A stretch of 64,000 nt of DNA from Kitasatospora sp. MAP5-34 (lineage in GTDB: Bacteria > Actinomycetota > Actinomycetes > Streptomycetales > Streptomycetaceae), in NCBI RefSeq assembly GCF_029894335.1, contig NZ_JARXZC010000013.1, forward strand, positions 1 to 64,000, given 5' to 3'. Below, one piece after another: positions 7,580-15,920 of this stretch (position 1 is the first letter of the stretch; each line of letters begins with the position of its first letter). The position numbers and the translations under genes are program-made. The notes under the pieces were generated by a model. It was given only the letters and a program-made list of their open reading frames with translations, was not told where the DNA came from and did not search any database.

Positions 7580-8365
7580 CGCGGGGCCGACCACGTTGGC
7601 CACCGGCACCGCGCCGCCGTTGGGCCCGTCCCGGTGGTAACGCGAGTCGGCGGAGTCGCTGCGGTGGTCGCCCTCCACCCAGAGGTCGCCCTTCGGTACG
7701 GTCACCGGGCCGAAGGGCAGCCCGGCGCAGGAGTCGTCACCCGGGTGGAGATACGGCTCGCGGACCGGGCTGCCGTTCACCCGGAGGGTCGTCCCGCTGC
7801 ACTGGACGGTCTCGCCGCCCGTCGCGATCACCCGCTTGACCAGGTAGTTGTCACCCCTGGGCGGCAGCAGGCCGACGAAGCTCAGAACGCCCCCGACCGC
7901 CCCGGAGGCCAGCCCCCCGTTGTCCGACTGCGGGGGCAGCCAGTTGCCGGGGTCCTTGAAGACCACCGGCTCCCCGGCCTTCGGCTGCCAGCCGAACAGC
8001 GGCGCCAGCTTGTTGACGGCCACCCGGTCGCCGATCCGCAGGGTGTTCTCCATCGAACCGGACGGGATGGTGAACACCTGGAACAGACAGGTCTTGATCA
8101 GCAGCGCCGCCACCAGCCCCAGCGCCACCATCGCGGGGATCTCGGCCCACCACGGCCACCGCCGCCGCCCACTCCCCGCCCGTCCCCGGCCGGACCGCCC
8201 GGACCGGGCTGCGTGCTCGGCGTGATCTCCGTGCGCAGCGTGCTGCCCGTGCTGCCCGTGAGGCGCGTGAGGCGCGTGCTGCGCGTGGTCTCCGGGCTCG
8301 GCGTGTTCGGCCGCCGGTGCGGGCCCCGGCCGGTTCACAGGCGGATGTCCGACCGCTGCCTGCAC
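7523..8365 (-). CDS. lepB: Type I signal peptidase with a His-rich N-terminal extension, 280 aa
   Basis: Cleaves signal peptides from exported proteins at the outer face of the membrane. One membrane helix (MVALGLVAALLIKTCLF) precedes the catalytic serine motif (FTIPSGSMENTL); the general-base lysine lies in DNYLVKRVIATGGE, and box E is GDHRSDSADSRYH. The first 60 residues are unusual: an Ala/His/Gly/Asp repeat (HGQHGQHAAHGDHAEHAA) and then an Arg/Gly-rich stretch, all predicted cytoplasmic. The GTG at 8365 is the only start I could place; its ribosome site is weak. The 3' end overlaps the convergent DMT gene by 57 bp. Confidence 0.93.
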   Translation of the reverse strand: MQAAVGHPPVNRPGPAPAAEHAEPGDHAQHAPHAPHGQHGQHAAHGDHAEHAARSGRSGRGRAGSGRRRWPWWAEIPAMVALGLVAALLIKTCLFQVFTIPSGSMENTLRIGDRVAVNKLAPLFGWQPKAGEPVVFKDPGNWLPPQSDNGGLASGAVGGVLSFVGLLPPRGDNYLVKRVIATGGETVQCSGTTLRVNGSPVREPYLHPGDDSCAGLPFGPVTVPKGDLWVEGDHRSDSADSRYHRDGPNGGAVPVANVVGPASAVVWPLNHLGWFGWAGN

Positions 8366-8518
8366 TGCTGCTGCCTGCGTGCCACCGCTGTGCCGCCTCT
8401 CCGAGGATCCAGGAAGTCAGACGTTAGCGCCGGTCGAGAAGTGTCGCGAAATCAGACCTTTACCCACCCCACACAGCACACCCCCGGGACCGGCAGGGAG
8501 AAGGGGTCCGGAGCGCGC

Positions 8519-8866
8519 TCAGCTCTCCGTCGTGTGGCTCGCGATCGCCTCGTGGTGGCGGATCACCTCGGCGATGATGAAGTTGAGGAACTTCTCCGCG
8601 AACACCGGATCGAGGTGGGCTCCGGCGGCGAGTTCGCGCAGCCGGCTGATCTGGTCGCGCTCCCGCTCGGGGTCGGCCGGGGGGAGCTTGTGCTCGGCCT
8701 TGAGACGGCCGACGCGCTGGGTCGCCTTGAAGCGCTCGGCCAGCATGTGGACAACGGCGGCGTCGAAGTTGTCGATGCTCTCGCGCAGACAGGTCAGTTC
8801 CGCACGGACGTTCGCACTGATCTCGTCGGCCGCCGAAGCGGTGGGGTTGGTGGGCTGGTCCGTCAT
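8519..8866 (-). CDS. Monofunctional AroQ-type chorismate mutase, 115 aa
   Basis: Converts chorismate to prephenate for Phe/Tyr synthesis. The all-helical AroQ pattern is clear: RESIDNFDAAVVHMLAERF, then VGRLKAEHKLPPADPERE and a final helix KFLNFIIAEVIRHHEAIA. The Arg and Lys residues of the first helices line the active site in the family. The ATG at 8866 follows GGAG; the frame extends far upstream without a plausible start. It is a single gene with the divergent osmC gene across a 246-bp gap. Confidence 0.88.
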   Translation of the reverse strand: MTDQPTNPTASAADEISANVRAELTCLRESIDNFDAAVVHMLAERFKATQRVGRLKAEHKLPPADPERERDQISRLRELAAGAHLDPVFAEKFLNFIIAEVIRHHEAIASHTTES

Positions 8867-9112
8867 CGAGGTGGCTCCGGGGCTGGCTGGCAGGGTGGCA
8901 CCCGGGCGAACCACCGGTCGGGCTGTCGGACTCGGGCCTGCACAAAATCTAACAGGGCCGCCCGCGCGGCCCCCGTCGTCGCGGACCGCTGTCCGCCATG
9001 TGGACGGCCACTCTTCCGGTTGCACGGGCCCGGCACGCCTGGCACGTAGGCTGGCCCCGGCATGACCGGAAGTGACGAACCAGCAGTCCCCCATCTCAGG
9101 AGGTACCTGATC

Positions 9113-9538
9113 GTGGCAACCACCCGTACCGCAAGCACCGCTTGGGAAGGCGATCTTCTCAAGGGCGCCGGCGAGGTCACCCTCGCGTCCTCCGGCATCG
9201 GGACGTACCCGGTCTCCTGGCCGTCCCGCGCCGAGCAGGCGAACGGGAAGACCAGCCCGGAGGAGCTCATCGCGGCCGCGCACTCCGCCTGCTACTCGAT
9301 GGCGCTCTCGCACGGCCTGGCCGGTGCCGGCGCTCCGCCCACCAAGCTGGACACCCAGGCGGACGTGACCTTCCAGCCCGGCGAGGGCATCACGGGCATC
9401 CACCTCACCGTCGTCGGCGTGGTCCCGGGCCTCGACGCGGACGGCTTCCAGGCCGCCGCCGAGGACGCCAAGAAGAACTGCCCGGTCAGCCAGGCCCTCA
9501 CCGGCACGACCATCACGCTGACCGCCTCGCTCGCCTGA
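9113..9538 (+). CDS. OsmC-family peroxiredoxin, 141 aa
   Basis: Thiol-dependent organic hydroperoxide reductase. Two conserved cysteines are present, in AAHSACYSMALSH and KKNCPVSQAL. The GTG at 9113 has a perfect AGGAGGT eight bases upstream (9098-9104), so the upstream in-frame start at 9062 is rejected. The length matches the OsmC subfamily (about 140 aa). It stands alone and ends before a strong hairpin. Confidence 0.92.
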   Translation: MATTRTASTAWEGDLLKGAGEVTLASSGIGTYPVSWPSRAEQANGKTSPEELIAAAHSACYSMALSHGLAGAGAPPTKLDTQADVTFQPGEGITGIHLTVVGVVPGLDADGFQAAAEDAKKNCPVSQALTGTTITLTASLA

Positions 9539-9594
9539 CGCACTCAGGCCCGGTCCGGCACCGGACGATCGCCTGACGGTCACCCGGATCACCT

Positions 9595-9634
9595 GCGCCC
9601 TTGGCGCACATCTCACGATGTGTGCCAAGGGCGC
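9595..9634 (+). terminator. Long hairpin downstream of osmC
   Basis: An 18-bp stem with a single G-T mismatch (9595-9612 with 9617-9634) and a TCAC loop lies 57 bp after the osmC stop codon. It is the only feature I see in the 332-bp gap 9539-9870 apart from the ribosome site of the next gene. Confidence 0.7.
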
Positions 9635-9870
9635 AGTCACGTACCGGCACGGTTGCTGCGAAACCCGGCGAATCACCCTGGCGGCGGTCGCCGCCGCTTC
9701 GGCGCGCGTCTTATGATCAGCGGCAGTGCCCTGTTTTTACCGATCCGTGCCGAGCGTCTCCTCACCGAGCGTTGCCGCACCGATCGCAGGGGGCTTCGAC
9801 AGAGCGGGAGCCGGCCACCCTACTGCGGTCGACCGGTCGGATCAGCGTCAGCAGCGGACGGGAGCATGCC

Positions 9871-11832
9871 GTGCCGGGCCGGAACGAGGGGGCCGACGCA
9901 CAGCGCCGACGCGTACGCGACGGCGAGCCGTACCCCGGCGGGGACGGGAGCCACGACACCCGGGCGCGCACGATCTGCCCGTCCTGCGCCGCACCCGGCA
10001 GCACCTCGAACGACGTGCCGGTCGAGGTACCGGTCGTCGACGGCAGCACCGAGGAGCTGCTCGCCGCGCTCCGCGCGAGCGAGTCCCGCTTCCGGGCGGC
10101 CTTCGCCGACGCCGGTATCGGGATGCTGCTGGTCGACCCCGACGACCGGATCATCGAGGCCAACCCGGCCTTCGCGGCGATGATCGGCCACGAGGTGCCG
10201 GATCTGGTCCGGACCCACATCCACGAGATCATCGACCCCGAGGACACCCCCCGCCGGCTCTACCTGGAACTGGTCCGGGGTGAACGCGAGCGCATCCGGC
10301 TGGAGAAGCGCCTGAAGCACCGTGAGGGCCACGACGTGTGGAGCAACGTGACCATCTCGTTGATCCGCGACGGCGCCGGCGAGCCGATGTACACCCTGGC
10401 GATGATCGAGGACGTCACCGAGCAGCGGATGCTCGGCGACCGGCTGGCGTACCAGGCGATGCACGATCCGCTCACCCTGCTGCCCAACCGCGCGCTGTTC
10501 TTCGAGCAGCTCAACGCGGCCTTCACCCCGGCCAACGGCGAGTCCGCCACGGTAGCTGCGGCCGGCACCTCTGGCCGGCGCGGGCGGGCCCGGCGGGTGG
10601 GTCTCTGCTACGTGGACCTGGACGGTTTCGCCGCGATCAACGAGAGCCTGGGCCACCATGTCGGCGACCAGTTGCTGGTGGCGGTGGCGGCCCGGCTGGA
10701 GTGCGGCTTCGCCCGGGGCGAGGACCGGCTGGTGGCCCGGCTGGGCGGGGACGAGTTCGCCGTCCTGGTGCCCGACAGCGACGGCAGCGAGCAGCTGACC
10801 CGGCTCGCCGCCGAGCTGATCAAGGCACTGGAGCTGCCGTTCGAGATCGCCGGCCAGCAGCTGGTGGTGACGGCCAGCGTCGGCGTGGTCGAACGCCCGG
10901 TGCTCGACTCCACCCCGACCGACCTGCTCAAGGACGCCGACGCGACGCTGTACTGGTCGAAGGCGGACGGCCGGGCCCGCTGGACGCTCTACGACCCGGA
11001 CCGGGGCGCCCACCAGCTGACCCGGCAGCGGCTGACCACCGCGCTGCGGCCCGCGCTGGAGCGCGGCGAGTTCACCGTCGAGTACCAGCCCCTGGTCGGG
11101 CTGGCCGACGGGGCCGTGCACGGCGCGGAGGCCCTCGTACGGTGGCGCCACCCCCGGTACGGGACGCTCTCGCCGGACCGCTTCATCCCGCTGGCCGAGG
11201 AGTCCGGCGCGATCGTGCCGCTGGGCAAGTGGGTGCTTGAGGAATCGTGCCGTCAGGCCAGGAGCTGGCTGACGGAGTTCCCGAAGGCCGAGATCTTCGT
11301 GAGCGTCAACCTGGCGGCCCGCCAGATCTGGGACTCCGATGTCGTCGCCGACGTCGCCGAGGTGCTGGAGCGCACCGGCCTGCCGCCCCGGCTGCTCCAG
11401 CTGGAGATCACCGAGAGCGCCGTGCTCGGGCCGGGCGGACGTCCCGTCCAGGCCCTGCAGGCACTGGCGGACATGGGCATCCGGATCGCCATCGACGACT
11501 TCGGCACCGGGTACTCCAACCTCGCGTACCTCTCCCGGCTGCCCGTGCACGTGCTGAAGCTGGACGGCAGCTTCATCGAGGGGTTCCGCGACCCGGCGAC
11601 CGGCGGCCGCCCCGACAGCCGGTTCCGGCGGGCCGACGCGGACGAGCAGATCGTCGGCGCGATGGTCCAGCTCGCGCACGCCCTCGGCCTGACGGTGACC
11701 GCCGAGGGCATCGAGAACGCGGCCCAGGCGGAGCGCCTGCGCCTCACCGGCTGCGACACCGCCCAGGGCTGGTACTTCGCCCGCCCGGGCCGGGCGGAGC
11801 TCGTCGCGGAGATGCTCCGGCTGAGGTCCTAG
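9871..11832 (+). CDS. PAS-GGDEF-EAL cyclic-di-GMP enzyme, 653 aa
   Basis: Makes and/or degrades c-di-GMP, which in Streptomyces controls development through BldD. The domain order is: a variable N-terminus with CPSC (about residues 1-60), a PAS sensor (about 65-190, FADAGIGMLLVDPDDRII), GGDEF (RLGGDEFAVL, motif at about 292) and EAL (GAEALVRWRHP, motif at 420). Metal-site segments in the EAL domain such as LEITES and IDDFGTGYSNL are intact, so both activities are plausible. The GTG at 9871 follows GGGAG; the frame is open back to 9601 without a better start. There is no membrane helix. It shares its CTAG stop with the convergent oxidoreductase. Confidence 0.88.
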   Translation: MPGRNEGADAQRRRVRDGEPYPGGDGSHDTRARTICPSCAAPGSTSNDVPVEVPVVDGSTEELLAALRASESRFRAAFADAGIGMLLVDPDDRIIEANPAFAAMIGHEVPDLVRTHIHEIIDPEDTPRRLYLELVRGERERIRLEKRLKHREGHDVWSNVTISLIRDGAGEPMYTLAMIEDVTEQRMLGDRLAYQAMHDPLTLLPNRALFFEQLNAAFTPANGESATVAAAGTSGRRGRARRVGLCYVDLDGFAAINESLGHHVGDQLLVAVAARLECGFARGEDRLVARLGGDEFAVLVPDSDGSEQLTRLAAELIKALELPFEIAGQQLVVTASVGVVERPVLDSTPTDLLKDADATLYWSKADGRARWTLYDPDRGAHQLTRQRLTTALRPALERGEFTVEYQPLVGLADGAVHGAEALVRWRHPRYGTLSPDRFIPLAEESGAIVPLGKWVLEESCRQARSWLTEFPKAEIFVSVNLAARQIWDSDVVADVAEVLERTGLPPRLLQLEITESAVLGPGGRPVQALQALADMGIRIAIDDFGTGYSNLAYLSRLPVHVLKLDGSFIEGFRDPATGGRPDSRFRRADADEQIVGAMVQLAHALGLTVTAEGIENAAQAERLRLTGCDTAQGWYFARPGRAELVAEMLRLRS

Positions 11833-12953
11833 ACAGGGCCTTCGGCGGTCAGCCCGTACGCCTGCGCGATCAGACCGTACGAGCGGTGCCGCAGCTCGTG
11901 CCCGTGGATGTGCGAGGTGACCATCAGCTCGTCCGCACCGGTCCGCTTGCGCACCGCCTCCAGGCCGTCGGCCACCTCCGTCGGCGTGCCGAGGACCAGG
12001 TTCGACAGCCAGTGGTCGACGAACTCGGCCTCGGCCGCGCTGTACGGGTACGCCTCGGCCTCCTCCGGGGTCGGGATCGCGCTGGGGAAGCCGAGCCGCA
12101 GGCGGAGCATGGCCAGCGCGGCGGTGCGGGCGAGCCGGAGGGCCTGGCTCTCGTCGTCGGCGGCCACCGCGCCGATGCCGATCAGCGCGTACGGTGCGTC
12201 GAGCACGGCGGACGGCCGGAAGCTCGCCCGGTAGAGATCCAGCGCGGGTTCGGTGTTGGCGGCGCTGAAGTGGTGCGCGAACGCGAACGGCAGACCGAGT
12301 TGGCCGGCCAGCCGGGCGCTGAACCCGGACGAGCCGAGCAGCCAGACCGGCGGGCGGCCGTCCCCCTTCGGCACCGCGCTGAGCTTGGCGTACGGGTGAC
12401 CGGCCGGGAAGTCGCCGTCCAGGAAGTGGGTCAGCTCCGCGACCTGCTCCGGGAAGTCCTCCGCGCCGTCGGGCAGTCCCCGGCGCAGCGCGCGGGCGGT
12501 CGCCTGGTCCGTCCCGGGCGCGCGCCCGAGGCCGAGGTCGATCCGGCCGGGGTGCAGCGCCTCCAGCAGCCCGAACTGCTCGGCGACGACCAGCGGGGAG
12601 TGGTTGGGCAGCATCACCCCGCCCGAACCGAGCCGCAGCGTGCTGGTGTGCGCGCCCAGGTGCGCCAGCAGGACGGCCGGGCTGGAGCTGGCCACCCCCG
12701 GCATGCCGTGGTGCTCCGCCACCCAGAAGCGGTGGTAGCCCCAGCCCTCGGCGCTGCGCGCCAGCTCGGTGGTGGCGCCGAGCGCCTCACCGGCGGTGTA
12801 GCCCGACCCGATGGTCGCCAGGTCGAGGATGGAGAGCGGTGCGGGGGCGGTGCCCCGGACGACCCCACGGATCGGGTCGGTGCCGACGACTGCGCTCGGG
12901 TCGGAGCTCGGCTCGGTGCTCGGGTCGATGGCGGGTGCTGCGCTGCTGGTCAT
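11829..12953 (-). CDS. LLM-class flavin-dependent oxidoreductase (MsnO8-like), 374 aa
   Basis: A luciferase-like monooxygenase of unknown substrate, probably using FMNH2 or F420H2. The motifs are LSILDLATIGSG at the start, GYHRFWVAEHHGMPG, and LGLGRAPGTDQAT. The start at 12953 has AGGAGGA upstream. About 30 residues before the family core are low complexity (Ser/Pro/Asp). Its stop codon overlaps the stop of the c-di-GMP gene by four bases (CTAG, 11829-11832), leaving no room for a terminator between the two convergent genes. Confidence 0.88.
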   Translation of the reverse strand: MTSSAAPAIDPSTEPSSDPSAVVGTDPIRGVVRGTAPAPLSILDLATIGSGYTAGEALGATTELARSAEGWGYHRFWVAEHHGMPGVASSSPAVLLAHLGAHTSTLRLGSGGVMLPNHSPLVVAEQFGLLEALHPGRIDLGLGRAPGTDQATARALRRGLPDGAEDFPEQVAELTHFLDGDFPAGHPYAKLSAVPKGDGRPPVWLLGSSGFSARLAGQLGLPFAFAHHFSAANTEPALDLYRASFRPSAVLDAPYALIGIGAVAADDESQALRLARTAALAMLRLRLGFPSAIPTPEEAEAYPYSAAEAEFVDHWLSNLVLGTPTEVADGLEAVRKRTGADELMVTSHIHGHELRHRSYGLIAQAYGLTAEGPV

Positions 12954-13412
12954 GCCGTCTGTCCTCCTGGTCGGCTACGGCTGGTGAGCCACGGCTGATC
13001 GGCTACCGGGCCGCTCCCGCCGTCCGTAGACAACCAACTGACGGCCGACATGTTCCCGCCCCCCGGAAATCGGTCCGAGGCACGAACCGGAACCGGACGC
13101 TCCGAGTGGCGACTTGCCGCCAGAACCGGAAGTCGCCAGCCGCAGGGTCTCGCGGACACCCCCCGACTTCCGGCAGCCTTACTGACCAGCGGCGGCCGCG
13201 CACCCGGGCCGCACTCATCAGCAAGGCCGACGGGCTGGACCAGCCTCGCTCGACCCCCGCGAGCCCCTGGAGCGGTACCCCGCCCCAGGGGCTTTCGCCA
13301 TGCTGTGACGCTCGGCACAAGGGGGTGCCAAGTGGCATTCAAGGAACGCCCGATACGTTGTCCCCCGTAGCCACCTGTTCTCCCCCCGGGCGGCCTGGAG
13401 GGAGTCACCGCT
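12954..13412. other. 459-bp intergenic region with one hairpin
   Basis: No ORF here has protein-like composition plus a ribosome site. A 9-bp stem (13262-13270 with 13285-13293) could be a terminator or part of a small RNA; what it would terminate is not clear. The promoters of the oxidoreductase and of the dedA gene must lie within it, but I cannot place them. Confidence 0.4.
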
Positions 13413-14009
13413 ATGGACACCGCGTGGTTCACCGGTCCGGCCTGGATCTGCGGTCTGGCGCTCTTCGCCGTACTCGGGGACGCCTTCCTCCCCTTCCTTC
13501 CCAGCGGCACGCTGGTCGTCCTCGCCGTGCTCCGGACGGAGCGGTTCAACGGCGCACCGGTGCTGCTCGCGCTCGGGGTGGCGATAGCCTCGTTCCTCGG
13601 CGATCTGGCGCTGCTCAGCCTGGCCCGCCATGGCGCCCCGCTGGTCAACCGCCGCCTGGCGCGGCGTCCGGAGCTGGCGGCGAACGTCGAACGGGTCCAG
13701 CGGCACCTCGCCGGCAAGACCAGCCGGGCCGCCGCGACCGTGGTGATCATCGCCCGCTTCGTCCCGGCCGGGCGCACCGTGCTGGACCTCGCTATGGGCC
13801 ACGCACCGGACCGCCCGCGCACCTACCTCCGCTGGTCGGCACTGGCCGCCGTGATCTGGGCCTCGTACATCGTCACTCTGGGCTGGCTCAACAGCCACTG
13901 GTTCAACACCGCCTGGCTGAGCCTCGCCGTCTCCTGCACGGCCGCGACCGCCGTCAGCTCCGCCGTCGCCCAGCTGGTCCGCAGACGTCGCCGCCTGCTG
14001 TCCGTCTGA
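13413..14009 (+). CDS. DedA/VTT-family membrane protein, 198 aa
   Basis: Family members act as lipid scramblases or flippases or in membrane homeostasis. The protein has several hydrophobic segments, the N-terminal GDAFLPFLPSGTLVVLA re-entrant motif, the family signature RFVPAGRTVLDLAMG (the Phe/Arg-x-x-Pro-x-x-Arg type), and a C-terminal Arg cluster. The ATG at 13413 follows GGAGGGAG. Length is typical. It stands alone, followed by the deacetylase gene after 282 bp. Confidence 0.88.
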   Translation: MDTAWFTGPAWICGLALFAVLGDAFLPFLPSGTLVVLAVLRTERFNGAPVLLALGVAIASFLGDLALLSLARHGAPLVNRRLARRPELAANVERVQRHLAGKTSRAAATVVIIARFVPAGRTVLDLAMGHAPDRPRTYLRWSALAAVIWASYIVTLGWLNSHWFNTAWLSLAVSCTAATAVSSAVAQLVRRRRRLLSV

Positions 14010-14218
14010 ACCGTCGCACCGCCGGCCGGCCGACCGAACCGGCGCGCCACCGCACAACTCCCGCGCAGTACTGTCTCAGGACGGCAACAGTCGTGCGTGC
14101 GGTGCAGCCGTAGCGCCCGTGTTCGACGTCGTATCAGGTGCTGGGAGGGGGCTGCACAGCACCCGCCACCCATGCCATGCTTAAGCAGCGAAACTTATCA
14201 AATGTCCGTTTTCTGCTG

Positions 14219-14256
14219 AGCATCCGGGCACCCCTCCGCCGGGGTATCCGGATGCT
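14219..14256 (+). promoter_or_regulatory. Two-tier hairpin in the leader of the deacetylase gene
   Basis: AGCATCCGG (14219-14227) pairs with CCGGATGCT (14248-14256), and inside it ACCCC pairs with GGGGT around a six-base loop. It ends 35 bases before the ATG at 14292. It may be a 5'-UTR regulatory structure or a terminator of an upstream transcript. No known riboswitch class fits what I see. Confidence 0.35.
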
Positions 14257-14291
14257 TCGTGCGGATCGGACACAACCCGGCAGGGGAGACC

Positions 14292-15539
14292 ATGAGCAGG
14301 ATCTCGCGCAGGACCGTGCTGAGCGCCACGGCGGCCACGGCGGCCCTCGGGGCGGTGACGGCCTGCGGGAGCCAGGGCTCCGGGTCCGGAAGCTCCAAGC
14401 CGGCTTCCGACTCCGGTAGCTCCGGCGGCGCCGCTTCGCCGACGGACAGCGTGAAGGGCAAGCCGATCGGCGACGGCTCGACCTCGGACACCGGGGCCCA
14501 GCCCAACCAGCCCAAGCCCGAGAAGCTCAAGCCCGGCGAGCGCCCGCCGCAGTTCGTGGTGTTCTCCTGGGACGGCGCGGGCGGCACGAACGACGGGCAG
14601 TTCCCGCGCTTCCTCAAGCTGGCCGAGCAGTACAAGGCCACGATGACCTTCTTCCTCTCGGGCATCTACACCCTGCCGAAGACCAAGTCGCACCTGTACG
14701 CGCCGCCGCAGCACCCCGTCGGCGCCTCCGACATCCCCTTCCTCTCCGAGGGCGCGGTCAAGAGCACCATCAAGCTGATCACCCAGGCCTGGCTGGCCGG
14801 GCACGAGATCGGCACCCACTTCAACGGGCACTTCTGCGGCCCCAACGGGGTCGGCAAGTGGTCCCCCGACGACTGGCAGAGCGAGATCGACCAGGCGATC
14901 GCCTTCGTCACCCAGTGGAAGACCAACACCGGCTTCACCGACGTGGATCCCTTCCCCTTCGACTACCGGAAGGAGCTGATCGGCGGCCGGACCCCGTGCC
15001 TGGAAGGGCAGAAGGGCCTGCTGCCGACGGCCGCCAAGCTGGGCTGGAAGTACGACGCCAGCTCGCCCGGCGGGCTCCAGATGTGGCCGCAGAAGGTGCA
15101 GGACGGCAAGATCTGGGACTTCCCGCTGCAGAGCATCCCCTTCCCCGGGCACAGCTTCCAGGTGCTCTCGATGGACTACAACATCCTGTACAACCAGTCG
15201 CGCGACAACACCAAGGGCGACCCGGCCAAGTACAACGACTGGCGTACCCAGGCCACCCAGTCCTACCTGGCCGGCTTCGACCGGGCGTACAACTCCAACC
15301 GGGCGCCGTTCTTCGTCGGCAACCACTTCGAGCAGTGGAACGGCGGCATCTACATGGACGCCGTCGAGGAGACCCTGAAGACCATCGCGGGCAAGCCCGA
15401 GGTCCGGCTGGTCTCCTTCCGCCAGCTGGTGGAGTGGCTGGAGGTCCAGGACGAGTCCACGCTGCGGAAGTTGCGCTCGCTCGGCGTCGGCAAGGCGCCC
15501 ACCGGCGGCTGGGACACCTTCCTCGGCACTGCGGGCTGA
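14292..15539 (+). CDS. Polysaccharide deacetylase-family lipoprotein, 415 aa
   Basis: The N-terminus has a twin-arginine stretch and lipobox (ISRRTVLSATAATAALGAVT followed by Cys), so it is probably a Tat-exported lipoprotein, followed by a Gly/Ser linker. The NodB-like fold shows its metal-site pieces: FVVFSWDGAGG for the Asp loop and HEIGTHFNGHFCG for His-x3-His. The catalytic Asp pair is less canonical (WDG rather than TFDDGP). It would remove acyl groups from an exported glycan. The ATG at 14292 follows GGGGAG; the start at 14271 is rejected. It lies just upstream of cslA-glxA, suggesting it modifies the CslA glycan. Confidence 0.85.
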   Translation: MSRISRRTVLSATAATAALGAVTACGSQGSGSGSSKPASDSGSSGGAASPTDSVKGKPIGDGSTSDTGAQPNQPKPEKLKPGERPPQFVVFSWDGAGGTNDGQFPRFLKLAEQYKATMTFFLSGIYTLPKTKSHLYAPPQHPVGASDIPFLSEGAVKSTIKLITQAWLAGHEIGTHFNGHFCGPNGVGKWSPDDWQSEIDQAIAFVTQWKTNTGFTDVDPFPFDYRKELIGGRTPCLEGQKGLLPTAAKLGWKYDASSPGGLQMWPQKVQDGKIWDFPLQSIPFPGHSFQVLSMDYNILYNQSRDNTKGDPAKYNDWRTQATQSYLAGFDRAYNSNRAPFFVGNHFEQWNGGIYMDAVEETLKTIAGKPEVRLVSFRQLVEWLEVQDESTLRKLRSLGVGKAPTGGWDTFLGTAG

Positions 15540-15593
15540 CGCCGGCAGCGGCGCGGTAGCGCCTCGACAGGTGCGGTAGCGCCTCGGACGCTT

Positions 15594-15628
15594 ACGGCCG
15601 GGCTCCCCTTCGCGGGGAGTCCGGCCGT
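15594..15628 (+). terminator. Terminator after the deacetylase gene
   Basis: A 15-bp stem (15594-15608 with 15614-15628, one G-T pair) closes on TTCGC. Just upstream a 14-bp direct repeat (GCGGTAGCGCCTCG) occurs twice, at 15553 and 15573. The rest of the 381-bp gap to cslA (15629-15920) should hold the cslA promoter; I see no gene in it. Confidence 0.7.
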
Positions 15629-15920
15629 CCGTATGTGCACTGACCGAACATCGGTTTCCCTCTCTATCAGTTATCGGTCGGCTTCCGCGCCGATTCCGCC
15701 ACACATTCACCCGTCGGCCATGCCGATTCCCCGGATCGGTTGCGATCGCCCTTGCGGTTGGGGAGAGTTGGGGCACCAGGGGGATGGCCGACGCGGCCCT
15801 GCGTCGCCGTACATGCGGGGGCATGTGACGTGCATACGAGGGCCGGTTGTTCGCGGACTCCCCCAGCTCACAGGGCATCGACGGGCCGGAACGCCTCGGC
15901 CCGTGGGGGGAGTTACCGTC

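Noticed and set aside
13262..13293. Small tRNA-like or known ncRNA gene
   Set aside because: Only one short hairpin can be formed; no cloverleaf or known family features.
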